Positions 18,225-25,483 of a stretch of 39,733 nt of DNA are shown piece after piece. The notes under the pieces were generated by a model, which searched no databases, had not been told where the DNA came from, and worked only from the letters and a program-made list of their open reading frames with translations. The stretch is from the NCBI RefSeq assembly GCF_944384695.1, contig NZ_CALWUQ010000010.1:1-39733 (forward strand). The letters run 5' to 3'. Every line of letters begins with the position of its first letter. Position 1 is the stretch's first letter. Made by a program: the position numbers and the translations under genes. The stretch comes from an uncultured Agathobaculum sp. GTDB taxonomy: Bacteria; Bacillota; Clostridia; Oscillospirales; Butyricicoccaceae.

Positions 18225-19511
18225 TTAAGACCAGAGTACGGTACCGCCCACCGGCCGGATGCGCAGCACATGGCAGCAACCGGCGCCCAGCGCGCCCTCG
18301 ATTTCACTGCGGAACGCGGCGAGAATGTTTAGCGGGACAAAGGCCTGAATGGTGCCGGCAAAGCCGCCGCCATGCACGCGGCAGGCACCGCGGCCTTGCA
18401 GCGCCCGCTGCGCCACCGTCAGGGCAACCGCCATAGCCTGCTCCTTCACCGCTCCGGCAGGGGTGATGTCCTGTAGCTGTTCCCAAGAGGAATGGCCGGA
18501 CTGATTGACCAGTGCGAGGAAGGTATCCATATCGCCCGTGGCCAGTGCGTCGGCTTGCTCTGCTACGCGCTGGTTGTCGGCAAGGAAGTGCAGGGCGCGC
18601 AGCACGGCACGGTCGCCCACCGCTTTGCGCAGCGCAGGCAGATTACCGAGCACATCGGATTCTTCCACCTCACGCAGCACCTCTTTGCCAAAGAAAGCAG
18701 CCACCGTTTTCATCTCTCTGGGGACGGCGGCGTATTCGTCCGTCAAATCCGCGTGGTCTGCACCGCAGTCGATGATGCACAGCGCATAGCCCAAGCTGTC
18801 CAGATCCACTTGCAGCGCCCGCACAACCGGAGCCGCAGGGTCGGCAAAGTCAATCGTCACGGCGCCGCCGACCGAGGAGGCGGTCTGATCCATCAGTCCG
18901 CAGGGCTTGCCGAAAAAGATGTTTTCCGCCTTTTGTCCCATCTGCGCAATCGTTACCGGGTCGAGTTCATCCCGGCAGAACAGGTGGTTCTCGATGACGC
19001 CCAGCAGCACTTCACATGCGGCCGAGGAGGACAGGCCTGAGCCGGGCAGTACGCTGGATGTGGCATACACATCAAAGCCTGCTACGGTATAGCCGTGCTC
19101 GGCAGCCTGAGCTGCCATACCGCGCACCAAAGCGGCGGTGCTTTCCTTCTCTTCCTCCTTAGGCTTCAGCGTGTCCAGCGCTACCTCCACCATGGGCCAG
19201 CCTTCCGACTGGAAACGGATGGTGTTCGTGCCGTTTGGAGTAGCACATGCTAAAAAGTCCAAGTCGACTGCGCCGGCCAAAACACGGCCGTGCTGATGGT
19301 CGGTGTGATTGCCGCCGATTTCCGTACGCCCGGGGGCAGAACACAGGGCAACCGGGGTGTCGTCGCTCGCTCCAAAACTTTGCTGGAACTGATTCAGTAC
19401 GTTTGCGATCCGCTGCCGTGCGGCAGCCAGATCGTCATACAACAGGTGCGACAGCGTTTCGTTTAATTCTCCGGCATCCAGTGCGCGGCGTACATCGCCT
19501 AATTTTTGCAT
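18225..19511 (-). CDS. galK: Galactokinase (GHMP kinase)
   Basis: GalK phosphorylates alpha-D-galactose at C1 with ATP. The 428-residue protein has the substrate motif GRTEIGGNHTDHQHG (residues 61-75, a variant of GRVNLIGEHTDY), the ATP loop LPGSGLSSSAACE (about 155-167) and the C-terminal HGGGFAGTIQAF. The ATG at 19511 is preferred because AAAAGGAG lies about 11 bases upstream. A GTG at 19523 overlaps that site. It is the first gene of galKETM and sits behind a hairpin and a short palindrome in its leader. Confidence 0.95.
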   Translation of the reverse strand: MQKLGDVRRALDAGELNETLSHLLYDDLAAARQRIANVLNQFQQSFGASDDTPVALCSAPGRTEIGGNHTDHQHGRVLAGAVDLDFLACATPNGTNTIRFQSEGWPMVEVALDTLKPKEEEKESTAALVRGMAAQAAEHGYTVAGFDVYATSSVLPGSGLSSSAACEVLLGVIENHLFCRDELDPVTIAQMGQKAENIFFGKPCGLMDQTASSVGGAVTIDFADPAAPVVRALQVDLDSLGYALCIIDCGADHADLTDEYAAVPREMKTVAAFFGKEVLREVEESDVLGNLPALRKAVGDRAVLRALHFLADNQRVAEQADALATGDMDTFLALVNQSGHSSWEQLQDITPAGAVKEQAMAVALTVAQRALQGRGACRVHGGGFAGTIQAFVPLNILAAFRSEIEGALGAGCCHVLRIRPVGGTVLWS

Positions 19512-19531
19512 GGTTGTCTTCACTCCTTTTC

Positions 19532-19568
19532 GCCCCGGCTGACCGGGGCACTGTTTTCAAATACAGTG
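19532..19568 (-). promoter_or_regulatory. Palindrome and leader hairpin upstream of galK
   Basis: Two elements are visible. CACTGT-N8-ACAGTG (19549-19568) is a perfect 6-bp inverted repeat that could be an operator. GCCCCGG-CTGA-CCGGGGC (19532-19549) is a GC-rich hairpin just before the ribosome binding site, with no T-tract after it. A perfect TTGACA (19567-19572 on minus) lies next to the palindrome, but no -10 is found 16-18 bases downstream, so the promoter itself is not resolved. Confidence 0.4.
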
Positions 19569-19592
19569 TCAAATTTTCGGTTAGTGTAACAG

Positions 19593-19642
19593 AAAGCCGC
19601 TGCAAGCAGGCGGGGCCTTTATAGTTGCCTTGCAGCGGCTTT
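19593..19642 (-). terminator. Hairpin terminator between mglC and galK
   Basis: A perfect 14-bp stem (19593-19606 with 19629-19642) and a 22-base loop lie just beyond the mglC stop. The minus-strand T-run is short, so termination may be partial and allow read-through into galKETM. Confidence 0.65.
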
Positions 19643-19663
19643 TCGTTTGTATCAGAGGGTTGC

Positions 19664-21319
19664 TTATTTCTTCTGCACGTACTTCAGGCAGTCCAGCATA
19701 ACGGCTACCAGAATGATGATGCCGGAGAATACGAACTGCAGGTTGGTGTCGATACCCAGCGTGGTGAGCGAGTAGGTCAGCGCGGTGAAGATGAATACAC
19801 CGACGACAACGCCGGAGATCTTACCGATACCGCCGGTAAACGAGATACCGCCGACTACGCAGGCCGCGATGGCGTCCATTTCCCAGCCTTGTCCGTAAGC
19901 TGCGGAACCCGAGCCAACCATACGGATGCATTCCAGCCACGCGCCGAAACCGTACAGGATACCGGCCATGACGAACGCGCCTACAGTGACCCAGAATACA
20001 GAGATACCGGATACGGAAGCGGATTCCGGGTTACCGCCTACTGCGTAAAGGTTTTTGCCGAACGTGGTCTTGTTCCAGATAAACCACACGATGACTACCG
20101 CGGCAACCGCCCACAGGATGATGGTGGGGAAGTTGTTGATGCGGGGGATAATCATGTTGGGGATGCTCGGGTCGATGGCACCGAAGGATACGCCCTTGGT
20201 GGAATAGGTGACCAGACCGAAGATGACCAGCATGTTAGCCATGGTGGAAATGAAGGGATGCATTTTGAATTTCGCCGTAAAGAAGCCGGCGATGGTGGTG
20301 AATACCGTGCACAGCACGATGCACACAATTAGGGCCAGGAACACGCGGACAATTGCCGGCAGGCTGGTAAAGTCAAAAATATGACCGAACACCGAGCCAG
20401 TGTTGATGCCCTGATGCATAACAATGGTTGCCGCCGTCATACCCATACCTACCATACGGCCGATGGACAGGTCGGTGCCGGCGAGCAGGATGAGGCCCGC
20501 AACACCCAATGCCAAGAACATTCTGGGCGAGGCCTGCTGGAGAATGTTCAGCACGTTGTTGACCGTCAGCAGCTGTACGTTCTTCACCAGCGGGGTGATG
20601 ATACACAGGGCGATGAAGATGATGATGATGGCGATGTACAGGCCGTTTTTCAACAGGAAGTCACGGCGGTTGAAGGTGTACTTGTAGTTCTCCCAACGCT
20701 GTGCCATGGACTCGCCAAAGGTGAATCTGGACATGCGCAGCAGGTCGATAAGGTGGAACTTGTGTTCAAAGGCGGCATGCTGCCGGTCCTTGATTTCCTG
20801 CAGGTTCTTGATTCGCTGCATTTTCGCGTCGAAAAGTCGGTTCTTGTGGACGTACTTTTCATCCTTGATTTCATGCGCGTCGCTGAGCTTGGACATCGTG
20901 TTCTGGTGCTCCTGATTCAGCTTGGCGACCGCCAGACGGTAATTCTCTTCAGCCAGCACCTTTTCATCCTTGCAGCTGGCAATTACCTTCTGATAGTAAT
21001 CCGAATCAAAGTGGGCCTTTAAGTAGTTCTCTGCGTCGGCAATCAGCTTGGCGACTGCGTCCTTGTTTTTGTTTTCGACTGCTTTGGCCTGCTCCAGTGC
21101 TGCCTGAAGCTCCTGGATTCTGGCGGTTTTCTCCTGTGCGGTGTAGATTTTATCCCGCTTCAGGCTGTCAATGGCGCTTTGGATTTCGATTACCTTATCG
21201 GTGCCGTCCTCACGCAGGGCATTGATTTGGTCCTGAATTTTGCCGACATATTCGTCGATGGGCTGGCGAAGCTGTGCTTCCTGCTCAGCCGTAAGAATTT
21301 TTGTACTTGTTGATACCAT
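19664..21319 (-). CDS. mglC: Galactose/methylgalactoside ABC transporter permease with long N-terminal coiled-coil extension
   Basis: Residues from about 227 to 551 are a BPD_transp_2-type permease with many hydrophobic helices, like MglC/RbsC. The family core ILLAGTDLSIGRMVGMGM is clear, as are GNPESASVSGISVFWV and ACVVGGISFTGGIG. It forms the membrane channel for MglA and MglB. Residues 1 to about 220 are a charged Lys/Glu/Gln-rich helical segment predicted to be coiled coil and cytoplasmic. The E. coli protein, at about 336 residues, lacks this. The start at 21319 follows the mglA stop by 15 bases, so the extension is in the operon's normal position and is not a mis-called start. Its function is unknown. 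Confidence 0.93.
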   Translation of the reverse strand: MVSTSTKILTAEQEAQLRQPIDEYVGKIQDQINALREDGTDKVIEIQSAIDSLKRDKIYTAQEKTARIQELQAALEQAKAVENKNKDAVAKLIADAENYLKAHFDSDYYQKVIASCKDEKVLAEENYRLAVAKLNQEHQNTMSKLSDAHEIKDEKYVHKNRLFDAKMQRIKNLQEIKDRQHAAFEHKFHLIDLLRMSRFTFGESMAQRWENYKYTFNRRDFLLKNGLYIAIIIIFIALCIITPLVKNVQLLTVNNVLNILQQASPRMFLALGVAGLILLAGTDLSIGRMVGMGMTAATIVMHQGINTGSVFGHIFDFTSLPAIVRVFLALIVCIVLCTVFTTIAGFFTAKFKMHPFISTMANMLVIFGLVTYSTKGVSFGAIDPSIPNMIIPRINNFPTIILWAVAAVVIVWFIWNKTTFGKNLYAVGGNPESASVSGISVFWVTVGAFVMAGILYGFGAWLECIRMVGSGSAAYGQGWEMDAIAACVVGGISFTGGIGKISGVVVGVFIFTALTYSLTTLGIDTNLQFVFSGIIILVAVMLDCLKYVQKK

Positions 21320-21334
21320 AAGCGATTTCTCCTA

Positions 21335-22843
21335 CTACAGGTATTTTGCGCTAAGCCGCAAAAGCTCTTCCTGATTGGTCTCTTTGGTGTTTACGATGCC
21401 GGAGAGATGCCCGTTGGACATAACACCGATGCGGTTGGTAATGCCGAGTATTTCCGGCATTTCAGAAGAGACGACGATGATGGTCTTGCCGCGTTTTGCC
21501 ATTTGGATGATTAGTTCGTAAATCTCATATTTGGCACCGACGTCGATGCCTCGCGTGGGTTCATCCATCATAAAGACTTGAGGCTCCCGCTCCAGCCACT
21601 TGCCGAAGATAACCTTTTGCTGGTTGCCGCCGGACAGGCTGGAAATCATATCGTCAGGTCCCATGCACTTGGTGTGCATAATCTTGATTTCTTTGTTGGT
21701 AGCCTTAATCATCTGGGCATCGGATAAGGCCAGACCGGTCTTATACTGATCCAGATTTGCAATGGTTGTATTAAAGGTAAGGTCACACTTGAGGAACAGG
21801 CCGTTGGCCTTGCGCTCCTCGGTAATCATAGCGAAGCCGTGTTCAATGGCCTCTCTGGCGCAATTGAAATTCATCAGCCGGTTTTTGAAGTAGACGCGGC
21901 CTGCTGCACGGGTGCGCACGCCGAAAATCGTCTCCAGCAGCTCGGTACGTCCGGCGCCAACCAGACCGTACAGACCGAAGATTTCGCCCTCCTTCACATC
22001 GAAGGACACGTCCTGTAGATAGGGGGCGTACTTGGTGGAGAGGTGCTGTACCGACAAAATCGTGTCTCCCGGTGTGTTGTCCACAGGCGGGAAGCGGCTC
22101 TCCAGCGAGCGGCCTACCATGGCGGTAATCAGCTCGTTCATGTTGGTCTCCGTAGAGGGCTTGGTCATAACCAGATTACCGTCGCGGAGCACGGAAATCT
22201 CGTCGCAAATCTCGAAGATTTCGTCCATTTTGTGCGAGATGTAGATGAGGGCAATGCCTTGCTCCTTCAGCATCCGCATCATTTCAAAGAGTTTATCGAC
22301 CTCCTGTACCGTCAAAGAGGAGGTAGGCTCATCCAGAACAATTACCTGAGAGTTGTAGGAAATTGCTTTGGCAATTTCACACATCTGTCGTTGGGAAACG
22401 GACATGTTCCGCATGGGTTGGGTCAGGTTGACCGTCATGCCCAGCTTGCGGAACAGTTCCGAAGCTTTCTTTTTCATCCTGCCTTCGTCGACCACGCCCA
22501 CGGAATTGGTGGGGTAACGGCCCAGAAACAGGTTGTCAATCACGTTGCGCTCCAGACACTGATTGAGTTCCTGATGCACCATGGCGATTCCGTTCTCCAG
22601 CGCATCCTTCGGGCCGGAGAAGTTGATTTCTTTGCCGTTCAAAAAGATTTTTCCTTCGTCCTTCTGATAGGTGCCGAACAGGCACTTCATCATCGTCGAC
22701 TTACCGGCGCCGTTTTCGCCCATCAGCCCCATGACCGTCCCGCGCTTGACATCCAGATTGATGTGGTCCAGCACGCGGTTTCGGCCGAAGGACTTACTCA
22801 TGCCGCGGATTGACAGGACAATATCGTTTTTTGCATCTGCCAT
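21335..22843 (-). CDS. mglA: Galactose/methylgalactoside ABC transporter ATP-binding protein
   Basis: The 502-residue protein has two ABC domains in tandem, as in MglA/RbsA/XylG. The first has Walker A GENGAGKST (42-50), a variant signature SVSQRQ and Walker B VIVLDEPTSSL. The second has a degenerate Walker A region (GLVGAGRTELLE), signature LSGGNQQK and VFMMDEPTRGIDVG. The asymmetry is normal for the family. It powers galactose import through MglC. It is separated from mglB by 197 bases that can fold strongly, and from mglC by 15 bases. Confidence 0.96.
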   Translation of the reverse strand: MADAKNDIVLSIRGMSKSFGRNRVLDHINLDVKRGTVMGLMGENGAGKSTMMKCLFGTYQKDEGKIFLNGKEINFSGPKDALENGIAMVHQELNQCLERNVIDNLFLGRYPTNSVGVVDEGRMKKKASELFRKLGMTVNLTQPMRNMSVSQRQMCEIAKAISYNSQVIVLDEPTSSLTVQEVDKLFEMMRMLKEQGIALIYISHKMDEIFEICDEISVLRDGNLVMTKPSTETNMNELITAMVGRSLESRFPPVDNTPGDTILSVQHLSTKYAPYLQDVSFDVKEGEIFGLYGLVGAGRTELLETIFGVRTRAAGRVYFKNRLMNFNCAREAIEHGFAMITEERKANGLFLKCDLTFNTTIANLDQYKTGLALSDAQMIKATNKEIKIMHTKCMGPDDMISSLSGGNQQKVIFGKWLEREPQVFMMDEPTRGIDVGAKYEIYELIIQMAKRGKTIIVVSSEMPEILGITNRIGVMSNGHLSGIVNTKETNQEELLRLSAKYL

Positions 22844-22923
22844 TCTCGTTTCTCCCGTTTATGCAATATTGACCGATTGGGCGGATTGGATTGAATCCAC
22901 CCTGCTTGCTTGGAAAAACGCCA

Positions 22924-22990
22924 TTAGGGAGAAGTCCTTCATCCGTATGGAGAATCGCTTCTCCTAAGACGGAGAATTCCTTCTCCCTAA
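22924..22990 (-). repeat. Structured inverted-repeat element between mglB and mglA
   Basis: The outer arms TTAGGGAGAAG (22924-22934) and CTTCTCCCTAA (22980-22990) are perfect complements. Inside them, GGAGAA-TCGC-TTCTCC (22949-22964) forms a second hairpin, and the GGAGAA/TTCTCC unit recurs four times overall. There is no T-tract. The likely role is a 3' stabiliser of mglB mRNA or a partial attenuator that lets the binding protein be made in excess over the transporter. Confidence 0.7.
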
Positions 22991-23040
22991 TAGCATTCGG
23001 TGTTACTTGTTGTTCAACTTGAAAGAGGTTTCTGTTCGGA

Positions 23041-24324
23041 TTACTGGTTCAGCAGAGCGGTGTAGGAAGCAGCATTGTCGGTCTTAACCATGTTGATGGC
23101 GAAGGCGTCATATGCGCTCGGGTTGCTCAGACGGTTGGTGATGTTAGCCTCGGTCTGGCCGTCGCCGCCGATGTACTCTACCTTCAGGTTGAGCAGGTCG
23201 TCATAGTTCTGCAGCAGCGGCTGGTAAGTAGCGCTCAGGAAGTTATCCGCAGCGTTGTAGATGTTCAGCCATACGCTCTTTTCGGGATGGGCGGAAGCAT
23301 CCAGCTGGTTGCTGACAGGCTCGTAAACCTTGGTGGAGTCGGTGAAGTCGGTGTAGTTGTCAGCGGTGACAGCTACGTTCAGAGCGTAGTAGGAGCGAGC
23401 GGACTCGTCGTAGTAGTAAACGTCGTCGCTCAGTACGTTGCCGGCGTCATCCTCGGTGCCGATACCGGTGTCGATATCCACGCCGTCCAGAGCGTTACGC
23501 AGTACGCGGAGGGTCAGGTAAGCCTGAACGTCAGCGTGCTGGCTGATGGTGCCGCCGTAGCCTTCTGCGATAGCAGCGACTGCGTCAGCGTTGGCGTCAT
23601 AGCCGAAGGTCGGAACCTTGTTGGACTTGGACCAAGCGTTGAACATGGACATGCCCATGCCGTCGTTGTTGGAAGCGACGATGTCGATCTGGTCGCCGAA
23701 GGAGGAAGCCCAGGTGCCGATGGCGTTACCGGCAGTAGCAGCATCCCAAGTTGCACCGGCGGAGTTCTTCATTTCCTGAGAAGCCAACTCACGGACGATG
23801 TAGGTCTTGCCGTTGACTTCCAGAGAGCCGTCCTTAACAGCGGTAGCAGAGCCGTCAGCATTGCTGCCTACGGGGTCGCTGTTGATGGCGCCGTTGGTTT
23901 CAACGGCAGTACCCAGAGCCGCGCGCACGCCGCGGGTACGGGCGATGGAGTCGTTGTGGCCGATATCGCCGATGGCCAGTACATAACCGATGATGCCGTC
24001 GCCGTTGCGGTCGATGGTGTCGATGTTAGCTTTCACGTAGTCCAGAATCATGGTGCCCTGGAGTTCTGCGCCCTGGTTGGCGTCAAAACCTACGTAATAG
24101 GTGTTTTCGTTGAAGTTCAGAGCGGTCATATCCAGTTCACCGGTGGAGCTGTTGGAAGGCTGGCGGTTGAACCACACTAAGGGCTTATCCTTGTTGGCGA
24201 CCTCTGCCGTCTCTGTGCCGCTGTCGTTCTGCGTATCGTCGGAAGCGTTGCCGCCCGAAGAGCAGGCTGCCATGCTGACCATCATCGCGGCAGCCAGGGT
24301 AAGCGCGAGTACCTTTTTCTTCAT
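23041..24324 (-). CDS. mglB: Galactose/glucose-binding lipoprotein of the Mgl transporter
   Basis: The 427-residue extracellular lipoprotein captures sugar for MglAC. The signal peptide MKKKVLALTLAAAMMVSMAAC ends in a lipobox Cys followed by a Ser/Gly/Asp-rich linker. The periplasmic-binding fold is typical of the galactose/glucose group. A calcium-loop-like DRNGDGIIGYV is seen, and IVASNNDGMGMSMFNAW corresponds to the MglB ligand region. It is longer than E. coli MglB (332 residues), mainly from the lipoprotein linker and loop insertions. The ATG at 24324 has AAAAGGAG 8 bases upstream. It is the first gene of mglBAC. Confidence 0.94.
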   Translation of the reverse strand: MKKKVLALTLAAAMMVSMAACSSGGNASDDTQNDSGTETAEVANKDKPLVWFNRQPSNSSTGELDMTALNFNENTYYVGFDANQGAELQGTMILDYVKANIDTIDRNGDGIIGYVLAIGDIGHNDSIARTRGVRAALGTAVETNGAINSDPVGSNADGSATAVKDGSLEVNGKTYIVRELASQEMKNSAGATWDAATAGNAIGTWASSFGDQIDIVASNNDGMGMSMFNAWSKSNKVPTFGYDANADAVAAIAEGYGGTISQHADVQAYLTLRVLRNALDGVDIDTGIGTEDDAGNVLSDDVYYYDESARSYYALNVAVTADNYTDFTDSTKVYEPVSNQLDASAHPEKSVWLNIYNAADNFLSATYQPLLQNYDDLLNLKVEYIGGDGQTEANITNRLSNPSAYDAFAINMVKTDNAASYTALLNQ

Positions 24325-24392
24325 AATGATTCTCCTTTTCTCCTTTTGAATTGGGAGGGACATTCTGCTGAAGTTCCTTCCTGCTTGCTTTC

Positions 24393-24511
24393 ATTTTATG
24401 GGAAAGGATGCGGAAAAACAAGGTAAAAAATCACCGCAGAAGGTGTAAATTTCATTGAAAACTATCATAAATTGAAAATATTTCTTGATAAATTTATGCA
24501 AAATGCATAAA
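24393..24511 (-). promoter_or_regulatory. mglB promoter with upstream direct repeats and palindrome
   Basis: On the minus strand, TTGTTT (24416-24421) and TAAAAT (24393-24398) are 17 bases apart, 68 bases before the mglB start. Upstream lie two direct copies of TTTTCAAT (24454-24461 and 24471-24478) with a 17-base period, suited to an AraC-type activator. A perfect palindrome TTTATGCA-TTT-TGCATAAA (24493-24511) abuts the stop codon of the preceding gene. All lie in an AT-rich stretch, unlike the surroundings. Confidence 0.5.
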
Positions 24512-25483
24512 TCAGTGTGAGTCGAACGCGAACAGAACCTTTTGGCTGTCCACTTCGAAGAGATTGCTCCGGTCCACGATTTGAGTGGAGGTGTCAACAA
24601 TGCGCTCCATCTCGCCGGCCTGTCCGGCGAGCAGCCGATAGGCGCTTTCCACGCCCAGATAACCCATGGCATACGGGTTCTGCACGACAAGTGCATCCAC
24701 CGAGCCTTCCTGCAAGCCGTCTACCGTGGCCACATTGGAGTCGAAGCCCACCAGAAAGACCGATTCGGATAGTCCCATTTGCTCCACAGCTTGGGCTGCG
24801 CCGACGCTGGTAGGTTCGTTAAAGGCCAGCAGTACGTTGATTTCCGGGTGAGCCGTCAGCAGCGAAGCCGTGTCCCTTTTGGCGTGGCTGGCCTCCGCCA
24901 GCGTGTTGATGACGCTGACGACCTCGGCGCGGCCGCTGTCGGAAAATACATCCAGCGCACCCTGTTCTCGCTCTTGCCCGTTGGCGCTGCTGATGTCGTA
25001 GTTGACGATGCCAATCCGCAGCGTGCCACCGACCCGTTCCAGAGCGGCCTGCGCCGCCATCTGACCGGCGGCGTAATTATCGGTGCCGATATAGGTGCTT
25101 ACCGCTTCCGAGGCCACGTTGCTGTCGATGGCTACGATTTTTGCGCCCTCCTTGGCGGCAGCGTCAATAGCAGCGGCGTTGTTTTCGTAGTCAATGGCGG
25201 AAAAAACAATGGCTTCGGCGCCTGCACTGACCGCATCGGCTACCATTTGATTCTGGGCCTCGTAGTCCTCCTCGGTATCCGGGCCGATGATGGTGAGATT
25301 CAGATTATATTCGGTTGCGGCGGCCTCCGCACCGGCAAAGACAGACAGCCAGAACTCGGTCTGTGTGGATTTGACCACCAAAGCGACGGTATGCTGCTGA
25401 GAGTAATCGGTGCTCCCCGCGCAGCCGCATAAAAGCACACAGAGCAGAGCCGCCCATATCGTGACCCATCTATTTCGCCTCAT
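24512..25483 (-). CDS. Sugar-sensing periplasmic-binding-type lipoprotein
   Basis: The 323-residue product has a lipoprotein signal (AALLCVLLCGCAGS, lipobox LCGC) and a type I periplasmic-binding fold of the ribose/galactose group (TEFWLSVFAGAEAAATEY, IVAIDSNVASEAVSTYIGTD, VGFDSNVATVDGLQEG). It overlaps the end of the upstream sensor kinase gene by 14 bases and is followed by a separate mgl promoter. It is thus more likely a ligand sensor for the kinase than the transporter's own binding protein, as in XylFII-LytS-YesN systems. The start at 25483 has GGAGGGGG upstream. The ligand is presumed galactose or a galactoside from context. Confidence 0.85.
   Translation of the reverse strand: MRRNRWVTIWAALLCVLLCGCAGSTDYSQQHTVALVVKSTQTEFWLSVFAGAEAAATEYNLNLTIIGPDTEEDYEAQNQMVADAVSAGAEAIVFSAIDYENNAAAIDAAAKEGAKIVAIDSNVASEAVSTYIGTDNYAAGQMAAQAALERVGGTLRIGIVNYDISSANGQEREQGALDVFSDSGRAEVVSVINTLAEASHAKRDTASLLTAHPEINVLLAFNEPTSVGAAQAVEQMGLSESVFLVGFDSNVATVDGLQEGSVDALVVQNPYAMGYLGVESAYRLLAGQAGEMERIVDTSTQIVDRSNLFEVDSQKVLFAFDSH

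Noticed and set aside
22924..22990. CRISPR-like repeats (recurring GGAGAA units)
   Set aside because: Units are only 6 bases, inverted rather than direct, with no regular spacers and no cas genes.
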